DNA from: Hymenolepis diminuta | Taxonomy: Eukaryota > Platyhelminthes > Cestoda > Cyclophyllidea > Hymenolepididae | NCBI GenBank assembly: GCA_900708905.1 | Contig: CAADRB010000015.1 | Coordinates: forward strand, 2,663,789-2,727,788 | Length of the DNA stretch: 64,000 nucleotides | Direction of reading: 5' to 3' | In this document: piece by piece, positions 51,201 to 63,710 of the stretch | Layout: the number at the start of each line of letters is the position of its first letter | Numbering within the stretch: position 1 is the stretch's first letter | Translations under genes and position numbers: made by a program | The notes under the pieces: generated by a model | Database searches by the model: none | What the model saw: the letters and a program-made list of their open reading frames with translations, nothing else | What the model was told of the DNA's origin: nothing

Positions 51201-54200
51201 GATTTAAACTACTTTAAATTAAATCAGCAATTCTTAAAGACTGGGTCAATCAATAATGAAAAAAAATGATGCCACATTTATTTGTTTTACCTATTGTAAC
51301 GTTCAGAATTTAGATAGGAGCGGTTGTAGTCTATCTTGCAGTATTGCATTTTTGAACTGGTTTAAGTTAATTCAACTCTATTGTTGTTAAGAAACATATG
51401 ATTGATTAAAATTGTTATACCAGTGAAGGAATTATCTTTTCTTGAGTAAGAGGAAAACCACTACTCTGCAAATAATAGAAAATTTAATTAATCATTCCCC
51501 CAACGTCAAACTATTCATAGATTGATCACTTTGTAATTACAATATGAATACTAATGAACATTTAGCTTCTGGGATATTATTTTCTACGTATTTGCAAGAC
51601 CAGATGCAAAAAAAGATTTTTATAGCTAACTGAGTCTTCTGGTGTCCAGTTCTTTTATACATTTTTAAATTGATCTTTTCCTTGTTTTAAAATAGATCTT
51701 CAAGAATGCAATTTGATTGTTTCCTTCGGTTGCGAACTAGTCTTTGTTTTATCTTAACTTCCGCTAATAATGAAAAATGTAGTCAGAATTTCTTGTGGAA
51801 TGTAGACTGGGACTTTAAAAAGTATTAAACAGAACACGAAGTTTAAATTAAATCCATAAGATGTTTTCCAAAATAGAAGCAATTATTTAATAATTAAATT
51901 TTACTTGAAAGCCTGACCAGTAGAAATTCATTATTTCTGTGCTAGCCATGTAAACACTGTTCTCTTTAGTTCATTCCAAAATTTTCGAACTACTCATAGA
52001 TAACTGCGTTTTAGTTCAGCATTTTTTATGTGAAAATATACTCGATGAATCCATTTGCAATTTCTCTCAAACAAATGACTTGAAAACTTTGGAAATGTCA
52101 GTATTCTTAATTATGGTAAAAGAGGATCGAGTTAAAAGCCAATGCAAACTAACACTTATTACAAAATTTATTTATTATTTATATTAAGGTAGATTTGCTG
52201 AAGGGATAAGTTATATTTCGTGTAACGGAAACGAGTTACTTTACACGTATTTAAGGGATAGAAGAGTGAAATTTCAAGACTTCGGCTCTGAGAAGGAAAT
52301 ATTTTACTACTGCTGAGGTTTTCTCTAGATCCTCATGTATTTGCCGCTGTCTATTTTTTTCGGAGCTCAGTTTTGTATTTTCACAATCATTTATTTTATA
52401 AATAAGTTCTACTTGAATCATAGATGAAAAAGGAAAAGAAGAAGGTGTCCATCTTATGCTACATAATTTTAAAAGATTGGGTGATGGTGATTATCCCATC
52501 TTCATAGTTACAGACAGTTAACAGGTTTAAGGTAGAATTTTCTGTATCTTACCTCTTCTAATATATATAGTGGCAAGGTATCGATGTGCGTATTATCTGA
52601 ATTTAGCATTATAGTCCGTATGCAAACTGCTGCACAACTAACTTATCACATGCTACAGGTATTGCATTACAATAACCAATCTCGTTGGCATTAGAACATA
52701 TCTGAGCAGTTATTTTTCCTAAAGATAAATAAAGCAAGACGTATTTGTTGAATAATAATGGTCTGCTTACTTATAAAATTAGTATAAGTATAAAGTAAAG
52801 TTAAGTATAGCTTTAAAGTCTTAAACTTATAGGAGAAAAAGAGGGAATCCGGTCGGTAAAGTATGAGATTTTGTTTTATAAATTTCTCAGTTCATATGGA
52901 AGAAGTGTATTGACAGTTCTTTTCAGAATTATATGTACTTAATTTTAAACCATGCACTGAATGACTTTTCAGTTGAAAGTCGAGAAGTTTGAAATGCCTA
53001 ACAAATTCCTAATTTGTTACGATAATTATATATCTGTCCCATTCCAGTGTCTTACAATTTTATTACACTACCATTTAACGGATCAATAAGTATTCAGTCA
53101 CGTAAAAGTAGTTCAGGTTCTACTGGTTTCATTATCATTTATTTATTCTTTTCTTCGAACTGTCTACGTGACCCTAAACTAAGCAATTACAACAGAAAAA
53201 TTATCCTTTCACTCTCTTGGTAAGGCACGTGTATCTTTGAAATTTCCTTGCTGTAAAATATAGGAAAAATAGGAAATAAAAAAATAATTTTACTTTTGTT
53301 TTTGCATAGGTAGGCAGATAAACAGAAGCCTAGCTTTAGAGTCTTTAATAAGGGAAAAGGGTAAGAAGAGTAGAATCTATTAATTTTGGAATATTCAACT
53401 GTTCATCACTCAGCTCAATTTGGAGAAAATGTGTTTACATTTTAGTCTGCTTTTTTGGTTATTTATTGGTCTACTTCAGAATAAAATATGTTTATCTTAA
53501 AATTCTCTTGGTAAGGATTTAGAAAATATGTTTACCTTACACCAGACAGTATATTTCATATCATAAATGAGATAATTTGAAATGACAAGAATACTCCTAA
53601 TTCGAATGAAAATTAATCTACCACATTCTCCGTTGAGATACTTGTATCCATCTCATTAAGGAGGGCGTCTGACAGCACTCGTTTTTGGTAGAAAGTTAGT
53701 TCCTCTTGGGAGAAGCTGGAATTCTGCAATTCTCTTCATTAGTCGGTGTGGTTGGGCCATGAACCCGTGACATCTGACTGTATAAACGGACATATTAGCT
53801 GCCACAGTGAGTAGACAAAAGCTTAATTAATTAGAATGGAGTTAATCTTTGACCAACTTTATCCACGGAAACAATGAAGAAATAAAATCCTCATCTCACG
53901 TATGTTATAGAGACTGTAAATGCTCAATAAATTGAAAATAGTGTAAAGAAAATACGACTTTTTAAATCTTCTTATCTCCTTTTGGTAGTTGTAGGTGACT
54001 AGTGATTGAAGTAATTACAACGATACAATTTTCCTTTCAATTTCCTAGTAATTTTGAAAGCATCTAGTATTTTATGCTTAAACTCTTCAACCAATGTGAA
54101 TTTCCATGACTCATATCCAATAAAAGCGGAGATTTGAGTTGTTTTGGTAATATGTTCTCTTCAATGTTTTTTTTCTGTGTCTATAAAATGTTATGACGTT

Positions 54201-57200
54201 TCCCCTTCAAATTCTTTCTCCTGTCACATTTCATTTTTATCGCGGCAGTTTTTGAATGAACACGCTTCCACTATATAAAAATTTCTCCTTTTGTTACCTC
54301 ATAAAATATTAACAAGCTTGGATAAAGGAGAAGGAGAAAAAAATCTCGTTTTCGAGTCAATCTCACGGGTTTGAAATGCTTTCTAGGTGTTTACATGATG
54401 AAATTTAGAGAAAAAAGAAAGCATCCCTATGTGCCAGTCCAACTTGATAAAAAAATCAATTTAGACACACTTTTCATTCAGATTTGCTAATAATACCAAA
54501 AATTGAACCAGCACATAGTAAGAATGAAATGCATATAAATTGTTTGATTTGATTCTTTCCTGAACTGAAATAGTAATCGCTTGGAACATATTTAAAGAAC
54601 GTAAAAGCAATGAAATGCTAATCAAGCAAGAGATAGGATGAATTAAAAGGAAAAATTACAAAGTTGACAAATGGTTGGCTTTGGCAAGCCCTTTTTTATT
54701 TAAACATTTAGTGCTATTTTAAACCACCATATAAATCCTGCATATCTGTTTCCCTTCTATTGTTGTTCAAAAGCACAAAATTAAGGATAGTTTCGAAAAT
54801 TTACTGCTTTTATATTTTGGACAGAGGGAATTGAAAGCGTATACATTCGTCGATGTGATAGTCATTTTTCCTAAGCAAGATGAGTTCGAAAATGAATTTG
54901 TCTTCGGTCATTTCAAATAATGAGAGAGAAGGCAGAGCGAGAAATATTATTAAGTATTGAACGGTGAACCTATTAAAGAAATAATTTCATTTATTTCTTT
55001 CTCCTACTGTTTTTAGGGAAATTAACTACCCACCACTACAGTGCCTTCGTCGCCACGAATTCTACTTCCTTTGGATTATCATGCTCTGCAACATTATTCC
55101 AATTACACTGATCACTGCTTCTTTCAAGGTTTGTTGCACTCTCTCTAGGAGTGATAACCAAGAAATTACAGTGAATAACTAATGCAAACTTTTGTGTGTA
55201 GAATATTGATGAAACTATTTAGCTTAATTTTTCTTACCTGATGTTGTATATTGATGCCCTTGTGGTAGACCAGTTTCTTGGACATACAAATATGGGAATT
55301 TATTACCAATCGCACTGGTTAATTTTGGCTACTAAGAGGGCTGATAGAACAGGTGTTTCCTCATAAGGTCAACTTCAGAATAGCTTCCTTCTATCCAAGT
55401 TAAAATGAATTGGAAAGTTCAATTAAGGATTAGTTGATCCTTAACGCCTGAGTTACAAAAGTGCGATGTGTTGAAAGTTCACAAAAAGTTTGATAGTTTC
55501 TAATCATATTTTAAATACTACATATTTTTGTTTTAATTTTAGTTGGTGGGTCAAATGCATATTCCAAACGATCGTTTCCTCTCCGGTGTTGCAACAGCCA
55601 GTTCTCTCTTTAACTCTGGTGGACGAATTATGTGGGGCGCAATCTGCGATAAATTCTCCTTCAAGGTATTCACTTCTTGGACCTTTTATTTAAACTCACT
55701 TTATGCCCTTCATAGTCCTAAATTGGGTCTGTCTATGAGAAACTCCCACAGAAAGAAGTGAAATTATTTGCGCGAATAGTTATTAGCGTACTAAAGTTCG
55801 GATGCTCGAGGAATTGAGTATTTTGCAATTAGCTTGAATGTTTGTCAATGAGTTTAACACATGAACAACTTCTGGGATTTTAAGGTTAACAGTAACATCA
55901 ACTGAAAAATAAATGTCCTTTCCATCGCACGTTGCCACTAGTTCAGGACTAAATCAATGTCAATGATTTGGTTGCGATTGTGAGACGAACTCGGTCATTT
56001 CTATCATGTTCTATCAAGCTCAATAGCTCTTATCTGATGGATGAGAATTGGTTTAGATAGAAAATTTTTCGGTACTACTATGTAAAAGTATTGGGTTATC
56101 TTTCTAAAAATAAACCGTTTGTTTAACCAGTATTAACCATTGCAAAATGTCGTTACAGTTACTGTGAATGAATAATGAGTATAACCAAATAATATAAACA
56201 TTCCCATATGTTAGGTAAGAGGAAACGTATGTGAAAGGAATCTACGGTTGACGAATTTGTCAATTTTTTTCTCCCTTATTCAAGATGTAAACACAACCAA
56301 CCTCGTCGGAATGCTAAAATTGTCTATTGTATGATTTGTGCTATGTTCTGTTTATTTAAATGTAGACCAAATTCATAAAATATAACATAGAATTTAAAAT
56401 CATTTTAAGTGTTGTTGAATATCCAACTAAAAAATAATTTTATGAAAATTGGCTGAATTCTTTAGTAGCTAAAAAACTTTTTCACATTAAATTTTGACTG
56501 TTCGAAATAAGTGTTAAATAATTTCCCATTTCAAGTAACGTTAATTATGCAGAAAGCTTGCTGTGATTTTATCATTATAAATATTGATTAACTTACTAAA
56601 AATTTATACTTATGAACATTCTATAGGCGTAAGTTGGAGAGTTCACCCGAGCAGAAAAATATTCTTTTACCTTATACCCCCTGTCAAACTTTTGCAGTGT
56701 TCGTTTAAGTTTCGTCGAATACTGAAACATTAAATAACGCAATTTAGTATTCTCCAGCGTTCAAACGCCCTTCTAAATATTTTTGAGTATAAAGTCTTGA
56801 TTTGACAAATAAAAAAGCATTTCCTATTTTTTTCAATGGATTCAGGGGATATTTTACCGAGACCTTAGTCTAATTGAATTTGGTCAGGTTATTCTTAGTC
56901 GCCTGTACAATTCCTGCGCTTTGCCGCGACAGAGACGTGACGTATTCGCAGAAATGAGTCATTCTTCTTCTGACGTCTCACCTAGTAATTGTCCGCAAAA
57001 TGAGTCACACATTCTCCTCCTTAAATGACCACCACGAACAGGGAAGTGGGATGCAAACAAGCTTGTTGAAGTGACGTCATAGATATAAAAAAGAGAGAGC
57101 ACCCGATTTATAGAAAAGAATCAGATTTCATGGATATATATATCGTGTTCGTTCTACTGCATAGAGTAGCGTATTTGAAAAATTCTGTGTTTTAATCAAG

Positions 57201-59141
57201 TTTTGATGGTGGAAGAAGATAATGGCACCTGGACATGCAATTTAGTCGATTTTCAACGATATTTATCAAAGAAGTGCAAGGATCTTATTGGAAGAAAATA
57301 AGAGTAAATTTGAGAATTTCTGTCTGTAAAACCTAAAAGTTGTTATATTTTCATATATTTTAAAGGGGTCTAAATGTTCTCTATTCGTTTTGAGATTTGT
57401 GGGACCAAAGAATTTAATTTATTGAAGCAAATTTTCTAAGGGATAACCCTCATAATCAAACAAAAATGTTTCACTATGTATTCTTGTATGTTAAAAGCGA
57501 ACATTGGATGTGAAGTTACTAAAAGAAATGGAAGGTGGTATTTGTATCCTATTTGTGTCTTAAGTGTCATTTTAGGTGGGTTTGAAATAGAAGAAAGCGA
57601 AATGCCGCCAATTATTTTTTTTATTGTTTATTAAACGCGTATCTGATCGGAAACCGCAAGAATTTAGTGTAACGACCCCACTGACTTTTAAAAATCAATG
57701 CAGGGTGGCCCTGAATTCAATTTCTAGGCAGGGAGTTTAATCACTTTTTATATTTTCTTATATTATTTCATCCTCCTCTTCTTATGATATTGTAATATCT
57801 CAACGAAAATGTCTAATACGATGCAATATGTTATTTAGAGAGTTCAGATACTTAAAATTTTCCCTATTCGATTAATATCAAACTCAAATTGATAAGTTCA
57901 TAACACCCATTTTATTTGCGATTATTGAGTCTTTTCGGATTTTGGTGGGCTTTAAGGAGACCAAGTATTAACTGCTGGCCAGGCTATGACTGATTTTATG
58001 GGTCCCCGTTCATGACATAACTACGATCGTCCAAAAAAGGGGGTTTATAAAATGGAACATTGTTTCGGATGGTTAATCCAGAACGATGTGAAGAAATAAA
58101 CCTTTTAACTTTAAAAAGATTAACTTATATTTGCCTTTTACTCTCAATTTGCATTTCAACATTTGTAATTTATCGCACAAGGGCATTAATGAAAATCCGT
58201 GCCAGCCTCCAAGTAACTAACTATAATTAGATTTACATGCATAAATCTGGTGGTTTTGACCTCATTTCTATCGCAAAATCTCATTTATTTTAATTCTAAT
58301 AAAAACTGGTCAAATAGATTGCTTACGTAACATATGAATGGAATAAAAGAGCTAAAATTAATTAAAACAAAGGTGGCGGTTCTTTATTGAGAAAATTACT
58401 CGGATGAACTTTTGACGGTACTAAAATAAATGAAAAAGTGGAAGGGAATTATTTAATAAAACGCGTTCTCAATTTCAACAATCATTAAGGACAAATAATC
58501 ATTTGAAAGTACTCCTAAGACTGTCAAGTTCAATTTAAAAATCATGTTTGAATGTTTTAGCCAACTCATTATTGGCTTTGTTGCGTATCCTTCACATGTC
58601 CAGGTTAAAATTTCAAATTAACCATATACTCACTTTAATTCAAAACCATTTCAGAACATATCGGAAGATATGAAAAGAAAAAAATTTGTAATGAATGAAA
58701 TTGCGTCATGTGATAAGAAGTTATGATCAGTGAAAGACTGTAACAGAAAGCTGCTCAATATGCAATAGTTCGATAACCTAGATGTATTGATTAAAAATTT
58801 AAAGTTAGGCAGGTGAGTCATGGATAGAACAATGCGTGTGGAGTCGAGAGTTTAGATAGTGGTTTTCACGCAACATGAGTGATTTAAATGAAAATTCATC
58901 TCTCACTTTTATGTTTTCCTAGGGACCGCTCACTATGATGTTGACGACATGGGCAATCCTTCTCTTCACTTTCCCCTACATTGTGCAAATCAAGACTGGT
59001 TCTATGGTCGTCTACACGATTTGGGTCTGTCTTCTCTTCCTCTGCCTTTCGGGTAATTTCGTTCTGATGCCCGGTGCTACCAGCCGTATTTTCGGACCCG
59101 ATTATATGGCTGTTAACTACGGAATGGTTTTCACCGGTTTC
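48253..59141 (+). CDS. Major facilitator transporter, oxalate:formate antiporter / monocarboxylate transporter type (partial)
   Basis: Ten plus-strand exons: 48253-48340, 48374-48687, 48732-48862, 48943-49069, 49154-49189, 49268-49335, 49420-49536, 55017-55128, 55543-55665 and 58923-59141. They give 445 in-frame codons with matching phases. Ten membrane spans and the start of an eleventh can be read. After span 4 comes WFPKRRALITGMIVGGFGLG, the family's W-F-P-x-R-R signature before span 5. After span 7, RFLSGVATASSLFNSGGRIM and WGAICDKF match span 8 and its loop. TSRIFGPDYMAVNYGMVFT matches the loop before span 11. A hydrophilic loop of about 75 residues after span 6 is built from four small exons. 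Substrate is unknown; small carboxylates are usual for the family. The start-codon exon and the end of spans 11-12 were not found, so this is a fragment open at both ends. Confidence 0.85.
48341..48373 (+). other. 33-base mini-intron in the transporter gene
   Basis: It begins GTATTTTTATC and ends ATGAATTTAG and contains in-frame stops. Removing it joins HFYTI to GNLAPYMM, restoring the expected end of span 1 and the following loop. This makes it a secure example of a very short spliced intron in this genome. Confidence 0.8.
49537..55016 (+). other. Large transporter intron (about 5.5 kb)
   Basis: It lies between exons ending GTCCCGGA|GTAAGT and TTTTTAG|GGAAATTAAC. The content is AT-rich with short chance ORFs on both strands. 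The only structure I could name is a SINE-like tRNA-derived piece near 53740-53815. Confidence 0.6.
53735..53815 (-). repeat. tRNA-derived SINE-like copy in a transporter intron
   Basis: The minus strand reads CACTGTGGCAGCTAATATGT, then CAGTCAGATGTCACGGGTTC. This gives both the A-box-like and B-box-like parts in the right order and spacing. Confidence 0.45.
55666..58922 (+). other. Large transporter intron (about 3.3 kb) with an internal promoter-like cluster
   Basis: It lies between TTCAAG|GTATTC and TTTTCCTAG|GGACCGC. It contains the CRE/AP-1/TATA cluster at 56935-57090, which is listed separately. The rest is AT-rich without supported genes. Confidence 0.6.
56935..57095 (+). promoter_or_regulatory. 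CRE / AP-1 motif cluster with TATA box
   Basis: Within 160 bases there are an ACGTGACGTA element (56935-56944), TGAGTCA at 56955-56961, TGACGTCT at 56971-56978, TGAGTCA at 57001-57007 and a perfect palindromic CRE TGACGTCA at 57072-57079. A TATAAAA box follows at 57084-57090. The local base composition is richer in G and C than its surroundings. These motifs are standard binding sites of bZIP factors (CREB/ATF, Fos/Jun). The arrangement would start a plus-strand transcript near 57115-57125. It could be an alternative promoter, the promoter of an unannotated RNA, or an old LTR. Confidence 0.5.
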
Positions 59142-61538
59142 GTAAGAATTTTCTTGTTTCAACTCTTTTGTTGTAAATTAGTGCAATTGCGATAACGTTA
59201 AACTTCAGACCCAACCCCACAAACGCTTAATTTCAGAATATACCTCACAAAATTTAAGATATTCCAGGCGTAATGGCCAGTGGATTTGTGTCTACTGCCT
59301 TCCAAGTGCGTTATATCTTGCACCACCAATTTTTATACCCTCATTAGCCTTCAAAAAGAGTCCACAAATCCCCAACTTGAGACGATCAATTTTCCCGAAG
59401 GTCATTTACTCAAAATATCGAGATTAGTGCATGGGCAACGACCCCCAATTTTAGTACATTTAAAAAATATGTAAATGTTGCAAATAACTAACAACTGCAT
59501 TATTAATTTAATTTTTCCTGGAGTAAAATATTCATTTTTTTATAACAAAAGAATTAAAATTTCGGAATATACCCCACAAATTTTCTACGTGAGAGTTCAG
59601 ATATTCAGAGGATGATGATCAATTGATTGAATTGAGTGGATAGGATCATGGTTAACCTTGGTTTCGTATGGCCATTAGTAGCGTCATGTAATAAAGAGTA
59701 CCTTGTTTTGCACTTAAAAGATTTTCCTAACTTTAAATAAATCTGTATAGCATAATATTCATAGTGGTTGCCCACTTACAATTTCGTCTTTCTTTATTAA
59801 TTAAAGAAGGGCTAACGTGCATGTTTTAGGAATACCGTCTTAAGACGTTCTATTTAAATTTCCTCTCTACTTTGTTACTAGCTTGGTTCAAGCTACGCAT
59901 CTTTAAGCCCATTTCACTTAACCACGTGCGAACATTTTTTTCCATTCCTCACATAGCTTTCCATACCCGCGCGCCTATCAACGAAGTTCCAAATTCGTCT
60001 GAATATAGAAGTTGCCCCTATCACATTTTCTGCTGCTATTATTGAGCTGCTAGTGAACATGATCAGGAGAATCATAGTCGGCATTATAGAATATCGTTTA
60101 ATCTGTTCTATACGGAGTAAATAATTCATAACGGTAAAAAGGAAAATAGAAACGAACAGAATACGCACACCTAAACTTGTTGCTTGCTAGTGTTCTGAAA
60201 TCCGAGACATGTCTGTTTCGTTATATTGATACTTTATTAATTTTTATCAAAAGAAATAGTCAGTTAATGCTTAACTCCGAATTATTTTTCGGAAAGATGC
60301 ATGACCTTCAGTATTACATATAAAGAAGGATGGAAATCAAGGGATTTCTCTCCTGAAGAGTAAGAATATATGTTAATAAGATGTATAGTAATGAGTGCTT
60401 TTTAGTCCTTTCAGGTGGCGAAATAATTAAAGTAGAAAATCTTTTGACTTTACTTCTCCATTACCTTCTGAGAAAAATAAGAGGGAGCTTTTCACTGATA
60501 TTTAAGACATAAACTGCATTAATGTTAAAGCCATTAGGATTGTTTCAATAATACACTCGATAGTCATATTAAACGTTAGAATCTTAAAGTTTTGCATTGG
60601 TTCGAGTGGAAAATAATTTTAACAAAGTCCTCGGTAGTAAATTCGGTGTCAATTGTAATGAAAAGAAAGTAAAAAATCTTGTAAAGGGAAGAGTGGTAGA
60701 TGGTTTCCTAGGCTGCCTAATTCCTGCTTTATACTGGCATTCAATCTAAATAATCAAATTTATGGTGATGCTAAAAAACACGAATATGGTTAGTTTTGTC
60801 TAAAAGATTCGAAAATAGTGATTTAAAATGAAATTTGGCCTATAAATAATTGGGAGCTTTCACCGATTTTCACCTTGTTTATCGTTGAAATGGTTGAACT
60901 TTTCAACTTGATTAGAAAAGCAGATTTTGTAAAGAACTTGTGGAATTCCAATTTGTTTATTCTTTCTTAGTGAGACAATAGAAAATAATGAATAATATTA
61001 ATACTAATATTAATAATAAAGGAGTAATAATTTATTCTGAAACCCTTAATTTAATGTTTAATTTCCCTCAAGTTTAACATGTTTTATTAAAAAATCCTTT
61101 ATATTTTCAAATCCATATTTATGATTTGATTATGAAAAATGTCGCTTCTCTAGTTTAAATGGAAAAGTCGCATTCACAGATTAATGTACCTGATTACATT
61201 GGTGGCGAAATTAGTCTTATCGTTTTTTAAACAGAACTTGCAAAAGAGTCACATTATGCTTCTAAATCTGGTGAATCAGATATCCAAATATCAGAATACA
61301 CAATCAAAAGCATATATGTTTTGCATTTTGCCCCAGGAAATTTTCCATTATCCACTAATCCAATGAACTACACATCAAAAGTCTTATTCTGTGTAATAAT
61401 TGGACGTATTCTACTTAATAAGCAAACGCAAATGTTTCATGTATTCGAATTCTGGGACAATCAATATCCCATCAATACCAGCTAGACCTTTCAAGTATTT
61501 TGATTTTTCAGTAGTATTTTTCTTAAATGTTTGGTATA
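59142..61538. other. Probable transporter intron, start
   Basis: The GTAAG donor directly after GGTTTC at 59141 opens an intron. I found no acceptor followed by a plausible span 11-12 exon before the LTR element, so the intron probably runs past the end of the window. Confidence 0.4.
59914..60168 (-). CDS. Possible short secreted or membrane protein, doubtful
   Basis: An 84-codon minus-strand frame, opposite to the transporter direction. It starts MRILFVSIFLFTVMNYLL, which looks like a signal or membrane anchor. A second hydrophobic stretch follows, then a basic tail ending in RNGKKCSHVVK. No family is recognised and no splice partners were found. A chance frame is equally likely. Confidence 0.15.
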   Translation of the reverse strand: MRILFVSIFLFTVMNYLLRIEQIKRYSIMPTMILLIMFTSSSIIAAENVIGATSIFRRIWNFVDRRAGMESYVRNGKKCSHVVK

Positions 61539-61840
61539 TGTTGTAATTTACTCTTCTCTGTAGGATACCATAACCAACTCTTAGATTCCCTAAGACATTA
61601 CACCATTTACAAACACGACCCGACAACATCACAATACAGACGACCCAAACCACTATATCAACACAAGACGCACATTTTCGTATCTATAGGTCGGTTTATC
61701 TTATGCGTCATTTACAACCCTAATTTAAATAAACTCGTTCGAATAAAAGGGAATTAAGAGACAGGAATTTAAAGGTGGCAAACAAGGAATCTTACATATA
61801 AGAATTATTTTGGGAAAATTATTATTTTTTATATGTAACA
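61539..61840 (-). repeat. 3' LTR of the Gypsy-like element
   Basis: Shares long stretches with 63711-63995, such as CACTATATCAACACAAGACG and GGTCGGTTTATCTTATGCG, with scattered substitutions. Both ends carry TG...CA. It is the 3' copy if the element reads on the minus strand. Confidence 0.65.
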
Positions 61841-62726
61841 CGCCCGTTCGTAGATTTAATCACCCGTTCGTCTTCGTCGTGAGATCGGCCGAGAGACGAA
61901 GGAAATGTCATCGAGTCCTAGTAGTACATTTCTTTCGCGTCGTTGCACTACATCGGGGATCACAGGCTGTTCAGGAGTTAGATATATAGAACACAAAAAA
62001 TTAATAGCATCAAGGCTATTTAGAGAATGATGGTTTTCACAATTCAACAAATCAAACCCTACTGGTCTGAGTTGTTTGTGATCGCGAAATCAAGTGTCCT
62101 TTCCGTTCTCAACGTCGTAGATATCACCGCCACGTGGCTTGGTAATTATGGCAGCTGTACATTGGTGATTTAAATTATGGTTGAGGGTATGTACAACATC
62201 ACCCACACTACATGCGCGCATCGGGTCACACTTTGTCGGAATTCAAAGTTATTTTGATAACAACATCTCTTTACACGCTGTTCTTAAATCTTAATCTCTA
62301 AATTCTGCTGCGGCGGATTGTCCTAACACGGCGAGAAATCTCCTTAGCTGAATAATCGATCGGTCGGAGCAAGATTAGGCAAAACGTAGATTTAAGCTGT
62401 GTACTTGAGTCCATAGCTAGCATTTCTGGTACACCAGGAATTAATGGAAAATAGAGATAGCTGATTTGCTTGCTGTAAGCTAGAGTAGAGCAACATCGAA
62501 TCCTTTCAAATGTGAATTTATTATCGTAGTGCATGCAGCGTCTGTAGTGTGTCCGGAGTGGAAACTTAGAGTTGAGTCCTGGGAGAATCTGGTTTCAGAA
62601 ATTTAATATGAACAGAAGGATGAGGGATTTCGACAGCATGTAGACACCGGTTGCATCCTCTCACAAGATTTTCCGCATTCGTAGGTTCGAGAGTAGATGT
62701 CTGGTGTTTTTGTTTTCGTCATGGGA

Positions 62727-62895
62727 ACTGGGTAAGGTTGAGCTCATCGATCCATTCTGGACCCATTAGGTTAATATTTCCATCTATAACGTAGCACTCC
62801 TTGAAGATCGTCTTCTCCAAGAATATAGCCTCGTATCGCATCGATTCGTAGAATTGCACAACATTAGATTCGAAGCCAGTGTTGATCATAGCTCT
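62727..62895 (-). pseudogene. Retropepsin-like fragment of the LTR element
   Basis: The minus-strand frame holds INTGFESNV where an aspartic protease would have DTGxxxxV, and then CYVIDGNINLMGPEWIDELN, matching the VVDG..NLLG.DWL..L terminus of Gypsy proteases. The active-site Asp appears to be Asn, and the domain is shorter than usual. It ends at a stop. This is a relic of pol, not a working enzyme. Confidence 0.5.
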
Positions 62896-63710
62896 GTCCC
62901 GTCTGAGTTAATGCTCTCTTGCTGTTCAGGTTTTGTCTCGTTGAACTGTTCCTAGAAGATTCTCAGTATAAATCTTCTTTGCGGCAGTTGTCATTGCAGT
63001 TCTGACAACGACGTCTTCGATAGGACAGTCTCGATGGTGACAACGTCCTCCCCAAAATCAGCATCTTGGCAGTGACTGCTTCTGATAAATGTCGGGTGGA
63101 GAGTGGGTCCTCTTGGTCAATGGATGATAGGTCATTTTCAGGTCCTTTCAAGTTGAACACTCCCAGTTAACAGTCCACCAGCAGATTCGGGTCTGCGACG
63201 AGACTTCTTGACATCAGGTTTCTTGTCCAAGAGGGATAGAAGAGATCGAAGACCAAGAATGAAAATAAAACATCTAAATGGATTTTCTTCTAGAGAGCCA
63301 AAGCGAAAACTAGTGCAAAGTCAGTTACGATACCTATACGATAATGAAAATTTTTATCTTCACTTATGTCCAAGTAAAAGAGAGAACTGTTATCACCAAC
63401 GACCTAACCTAACTTCGGCTGAAAGTAGGACGAGAACAGGTAATTGTCGCTTCTGTTAAATTCACGAAACAGCATGGTAATTCGAGTGGCGTGGAAGAGA
63501 TCTGCCATGATATTATAATAAATATCACGGTGCTAAGTGTATCATGTAAAAGTTTCATCTATAAGAGGATTAAAATGAAATATACCTAAATTTTTTTCAC
63601 GTAGTCTTTGAGATCCTTTGTCAAGAAATTCATCTGGCTAAAGACATTTCTCATGATTGAGGAGATTCGAGCTTCCATATCCGCATAACTTGATAACTGC
63701 GTCGCCAAGC

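Noticed and set aside
53735..53815. Functional tRNA gene
   Set aside because: A and B boxes are recognisable, but acceptor and anticodon stems do not pair, so it is repeat-derived.
58896..59162. 88-codon minus-strand frame rich in E, H and K
   Set aside because: Antisense shadow of the transporter exon at 58923-59141.
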